This document shows, piece after piece, positions 63,863 through 64,000 of a DNA stretch of 64,000 nt. The notes under the pieces were generated by a model. The model searched no databases. It was not told the origin of the DNA and was given only the letters and a program-made list of their open reading frames with translations. Position 1 is the stretch's first letter; every line of letters begins with the position of its first letter. The translations under genes were made by a program, and so were the position numbers. Source of the DNA: Euglena gracilis (taxonomy: Eukaryota; Euglenida; Euglenophyceae; Euglenales); NCBI GenBank assembly GCA_039621445.1, contig CP154955.1, positions 6,190,785 to 6,254,784 on the forward strand. Direction: 5' to 3'.

Positions 63863-63867
63863 GAGAA

Positions 63868-64000
63868 CCCCCAGAAGCTAAAAGGCTGTCCCCCAGCCGG
63901 GGGTTTCAATGTACGGTGGCAGCCCCAGGAGGATGCCCCCACAGGGGCATTGGAGGACAAGGGGGCACCCCCCCTCAAAATTCTTTGTCAATGCCCATGG
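63868..64000 (+). pseudogene. continuation of the interrupted gag-like ORF
   Basis: After the second GAGAA the plus strand resumes the sequence broken at 47157. Two of the three frames remain open to the window end, with CPPAGGFNVRWQPQ in one and FQCTVAAPGGCPHRG in the other. The remainder lies outside the window. Confidence 0.5.

Overview
The window looks like nuclear DNA of a euglenid (Euglena-like) protist. The main reason is its introns. Two plus-strand genes can be assembled exon by exon. Besides GT-AG introns they contain five introns with no GT-AG ends but with CAG at intron positions +4 to +6 and CTG at -8 to -6, flanked by complementary bases. That is the pattern known for euglenid 'nonconventional' introns, and using it restores the reading frame at every junction. 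Both genes also begin a few bases after a pyrimidine-rich AG, as expected if a spliced leader is trans-spliced there. The organism call is inference; no rRNA or organellar marker is present.

Layout. 909-11367 (+): serine O-acetyltransferase, nine exons, 296 codons plus stop. 11368-15064: intergenic DNA with decayed retroelement pieces. 15071-30870 (+): an unrecognised gene in ten small exons, 263 codons plus stop, whose introns hold at least eight short DNA-transposon-like elements with TIRs and 8-bp target-site duplications (TSDs), plus a second family with a 10-bp TSD. 31860-41700: two decayed Ty3/gypsy-type elements on the plus strand either side of a probable shared LTR; the second carries a cytosine-C5 DNA methyltransferase-like module. 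42645-46140: fragments of other retroelements (an NPPF methylase-like module, a LINE endonuclease tail, a DIRS-like RT/RNase H). 46143-64000: a gag-like retroelement ORF split by a 16,705-bp LTR retrotransposon (47158-63862) lying on the minus strand.

The giant LTR element is the most striking object. It has two 428-bp LTRs about 99% identical, a 5-bp TSD, a primer-binding site and a polypurine tract. Its ORFs run gag (two zinc knuckles), protease fused to a methylase-like domain, a badly eroded RT, an intact RNase H/integrase/chromodomain ORF, and then an extra ~1,815-codon ORF of unknown function before the 3' LTR. Its LTRs, leader, gag and extra ORF are studded with dozens of tiny perfect stem-loops that reuse a few loop sequences (TTT, TTCAT, TAT, GTAAT on the plus strand) while the stems differ each time. 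I do not know a described system matching this.

Long C/G homopolymers occur throughout the introns and intergenic DNA, so many apparent ORFs there are artefacts of low complexity.
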